DNA of 64,000 bases, from contig JAEWRE010000030.1 in NCBI GenBank assembly GCA_023460235.1, positions 1 to 64,000 of the forward strand, written 5' to 3'. Both the position numbers and the translations under genes were made by a program. Numbering within the stretch: position 1 is the stretch's first letter; each line of letters starts with the position of its first letter. Positions 62,320 through 64,000 of this stretch are shown piece after piece. A model generated the notes under the pieces. The model was not told the origin of the DNA, made no database searches, and saw nothing but the letters and a program-made list of their open reading frames with translations. Origin of the DNA: Bacillota bacterium (GTDB taxonomy: Bacteria > Bacillota > Clostridia > TANB77 > CAG-465).

Positions 62320-63027
62320 ATGCAAACAGAAAGAATAAAAATTAATAATATTCCATCAATAATATGGGGAAAAAGTAGTTCAAGAGTCTTTATTGCAATA
62401 CATGGGAATATGTCCAATAAAGAAGATAAGGTAATAGAAATGTTAGCACAGAAGTGCATAAATTATGATTACCAAGTGATTAGCTTTGATTTGCCTGAAC
62501 ATGGTGAAAGAAAAGATGATAAAGAATGCTTGTGTGTTGTTCAAAATTGTATAAAAGATCTTAAAGAAATAATTAGATATGCAAAAGATAGTTATAATGA
62601 AATAAATATTTTTGCTTGTAGTATGGGTGCATATTTTGGATTATTATCTTATAAATGTGAAAAAATAAATAAGTGCTTATTTTTATCACCAATTGTTAAT
62701 ATGAAGATATTAATCGATAATATGATGTTATGGAGTAATACTAATGAAGAATTATTAAAAGAAAAACAAAAAGTAGAAACTGATTTTGGACAGACATTGT
62801 ATTGGGATTATTATGAATATGTAAAGGAAAATCCAATAACAAAATGGAATACAGATACGTATATATTATATGGTGATAAAGATAATATGCAGGACAAAAA
62901 AATTATAAAAGATTTTTCCAAAAAATATAATTGCAAACTAGATATACTAGAAAATGGTGAGCACTATTTTCATACTGAAGAACAATTAAAATATTATGAA
63001 AAATGGTTAGAAGAAGTAATTATATAA
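62320..63027 (+). CDS. alpha/beta hydrolase
   Basis: 235 residues, AAGGAG before ATG. Oxyanion loop IAIHGNMSNKED, FDLPEHGER, nucleophile elbow ACSMGAYFG (Ser), Asp in LYGDKDNM and His in ENGEHYFH near the end: a full triad. Cytoplasmic, no lid domain recognised; ester or peptide substrate unknown. 54 bp after the acetyltransferase, probably in the same operon. Confidence 0.85.
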   Translation: MQTERIKINNIPSIIWGKSSSRVFIAIHGNMSNKEDKVIEMLAQKCINYDYQVISFDLPEHGERKDDKECLCVVQNCIKDLKEIIRYAKDSYNEINIFACSMGAYFGLLSYKCEKINKCLFLSPIVNMKILIDNMMLWSNTNEELLKEKQKVETDFGQTLYWDYYEYVKENPITKWNTDTYILYGDKDNMQDKKIIKDFSKKYNCKLDILENGEHYFHTEEQLKYYEKWLEEVII

Positions 63028-63050
63028 TGAATTACTAAGGAGTTGATAAA

Positions 63051-63350
63051 ATGGCAACAACAAAAGATTATAGAGATTTTATTTTAGAACAATTAGATAT
63101 ATTAAGTAATATTACTTGTAAACCAATGATGGGAGAATATTTGCTTTATTATACTAATGTTCTATTTGGTGGTATATACGATGATAGATTTCTTGTTAAG
63201 ATAGTAGACAGCAATAAAATTTATAATATGGAAGAAGCAATACCTTATCAAAATGCAAAACCTATGTATCTAGTAAGTGATGTTGAAAATAAAGAATTAG
63301 TAAAAGAAATAATTATTAATACTTGTGAAGGGTTATTGAGTAAAAAATAA
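63051..63350 (+). CDS. TfoX N-terminal domain protein
   Basis: 99 residues, AAGGAG before ATG. Family look: YRDFILEQLDILSNITCKPMMGEYLLYY, LFGGIYDDRFLVKI, AKPMYLVSDVENKE. TfoX in Proteobacteria triggers competence, but stand-alone N-domain copies in Firmicutes have no proven role. Confidence 0.85.
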   Translation: MATTKDYRDFILEQLDILSNITCKPMMGEYLLYYTNVLFGGIYDDRFLVKIVDSNKIYNMEEAIPYQNAKPMYLVSDVENKELVKEIIINTCEGLLSKK

Positions 63351-63371
63351 TAAAATTTAGGTGGAGAAAAA

Positions 63372-63452
63372 ATGGTAGAATATGAGTACAGCTTTAATGT
63401 AAAATATATAAAATTATATCTTAATTATTTCAAAGAAAAGGAGTTAGTTTAA
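63372..63452 (+). CDS. putative 26-residue ORF
   Basis: MVEYEYSFNVKYIKLYLNYF then KEKELV; GGTGGAG precedes the ATG and the stop abuts the next ATG. Could be a small leader peptide or a gene remnant; its tail supplies the ribosome site of the next gene. Confidence 0.35.
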   Translation: MVEYEYSFNVKYIKLYLNYFKEKELV

Positions 63453-64000
63453 ATGATTAATATTAGAAATGAAGAAAAGAAAGATTATAAGAAAGTAGAA
63501 GAGATTACAAGGAAAGCTTTTTATAATTTATATATTCCAGGATGCTATGAGCATTACTTAGTTCACATTATGAGAGAACATGAAGATTTTTTACCAGAAT
63601 TAGACCTTGTAATTGAAATTGATGATAATATTATTGGAAATATAATTTATACAAAAGCAAAATTAGTAGATGAAGATGGAAATGAAAAAGAGATTTTGAC
63701 ATTTGGTCCACTTTGTATTTTGCCAGAATATCAAAGAATGGGATATGGAAAAATGTTATTACAACATTCTTTTGAAAAGGCTATAGAACTTGGCTATGAT
63801 GTTATAGTTATATTTGGAAATCCAAACAATTATGTGAGTAGAGGCTTTAAGAGCTGTAAAAAATTTAACGTATGTCTTGAAGATGGTAAATACCCAGCAG
63901 CTATGATGGTAAAAGAACTAAAACCTGATGTATTAGATGGAAGAAAATGGATTTATCATGATAGTCCAGTTATGCAACTTGATGAGAATCAAGCACAAAT
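63453..64000 (+). CDS. GNAT N-acetyltransferase, 3'-truncated by window edge
   Basis: 182 codons visible, still open at the edge. AAGGAG precedes the ATG. INIRNEEKKDYKKVEEITRKAF, FGPLCILPEYQRMGYGKMLL (acetyl-CoA loop Q-x-x-G-x-G) and VIFGNPNNYVSRGFKSCKKF place it in the YhbS-like group. Substrate unknown. Confidence 0.88.
   Translation, partial: MINIRNEEKKDYKKVEEITRKAFYNLYIPGCYEHYLVHIMREHEDFLPELDLVIEIDDNIIGNIIYTKAKLVDEDGNEKEILTFGPLCILPEYQRMGYGKMLLQHSFEKAIELGYDVIVIFGNPNNYVSRGFKSCKKFNVCLEDGKYPAAMMVKELKPDVLDGRKWIYHDSPVMQLDENQAQ

Overview
The window is AT-rich, mostly AGA/ATA-codon DNA from a low-GC, endospore-forming member of the Clostridia. The evidence is the clostridial gene order infA-rpmJ-rpsM-rpsK-rpsD-rpoA-rplQ, sporulation genes (spoIIM, spoIIAA, spoIIAB, a SPOCS/LysM coat-type protein, yunB), an SPL-type radical SAM protein, strong AGGAGG ribosome sites and TTGACA-N17-TATAAT promoters. 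I cannot name genus or species from the sequence.

Layout. 0-9 kb: 3' part of a large repeat-built surface protein, a bactofilin-like membrane protein, a P2A calcium-type ATPase, an SPL-like radical SAM protein and two unknowns. 9-12.8 kb: short ribosome hibernation factor, Sua5, adk, map. 12.8-18 kb: a sortase, a thioester/SpaA-repeat LPXTG adhesin and an HD-GYP protein sit between map and infA, where the translation genes are normally continuous. 18-21.6 kb: infA to rplQ operon. 21.65-22.45 kb: two consensus promoters drive two apparently non-coding or microprotein transcripts. The first has three Shine-Dalgarno-led mini-ORFs. Together they carry five CCCC motifs, most of them in hairpin loops. 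This is the least conventional part of the window. 22.4-43.3 kb: housekeeping and sporulation genes (tmcAL, rnhA, spoIIM, xerD, spoIIAA/AB, hslO, two pseudouridine synthases, rpsU, ctpA, veg, SPOCS/LysM, yunB, fhs) mixed with envelope proteins (GT-C glycosyltransferase, SLH protein, PIG-L deacetylase with a discoidin-like tail).

43.5-64 kb is an accessory, eroding region. It holds small unknown genes, an ART-like protein, an orphan SpoIVB-type peptidase, a TetR-controlled ABC exporter with a perfect 25-bp palindromic operator, an intact IS200-type insertion sequence, a TPM/LemA cluster, an IS3-family remnant, an ECF sigma factor fused to a membrane domain with a frameshifted tail, two NUDIX proteins, a UDG-like protein, an AAC(6')-like acetyltransferase and other small enzymes. 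At least four decayed genes lie here (glutamine amidotransferase, HAD phosphatase, YgjV-like, IS3 transposase).

How the parts connect: the sortase probably anchors the adjacent LPXTG adhesin; spoIIAA/AB control sigma-F although no sigF follows them; SPOCS/LysM and YunB form a two-gene sporulation unit; the TetR gene and its operator probably control the ABC exporter. Function calls rest on motifs read by eye; no database search was possible.
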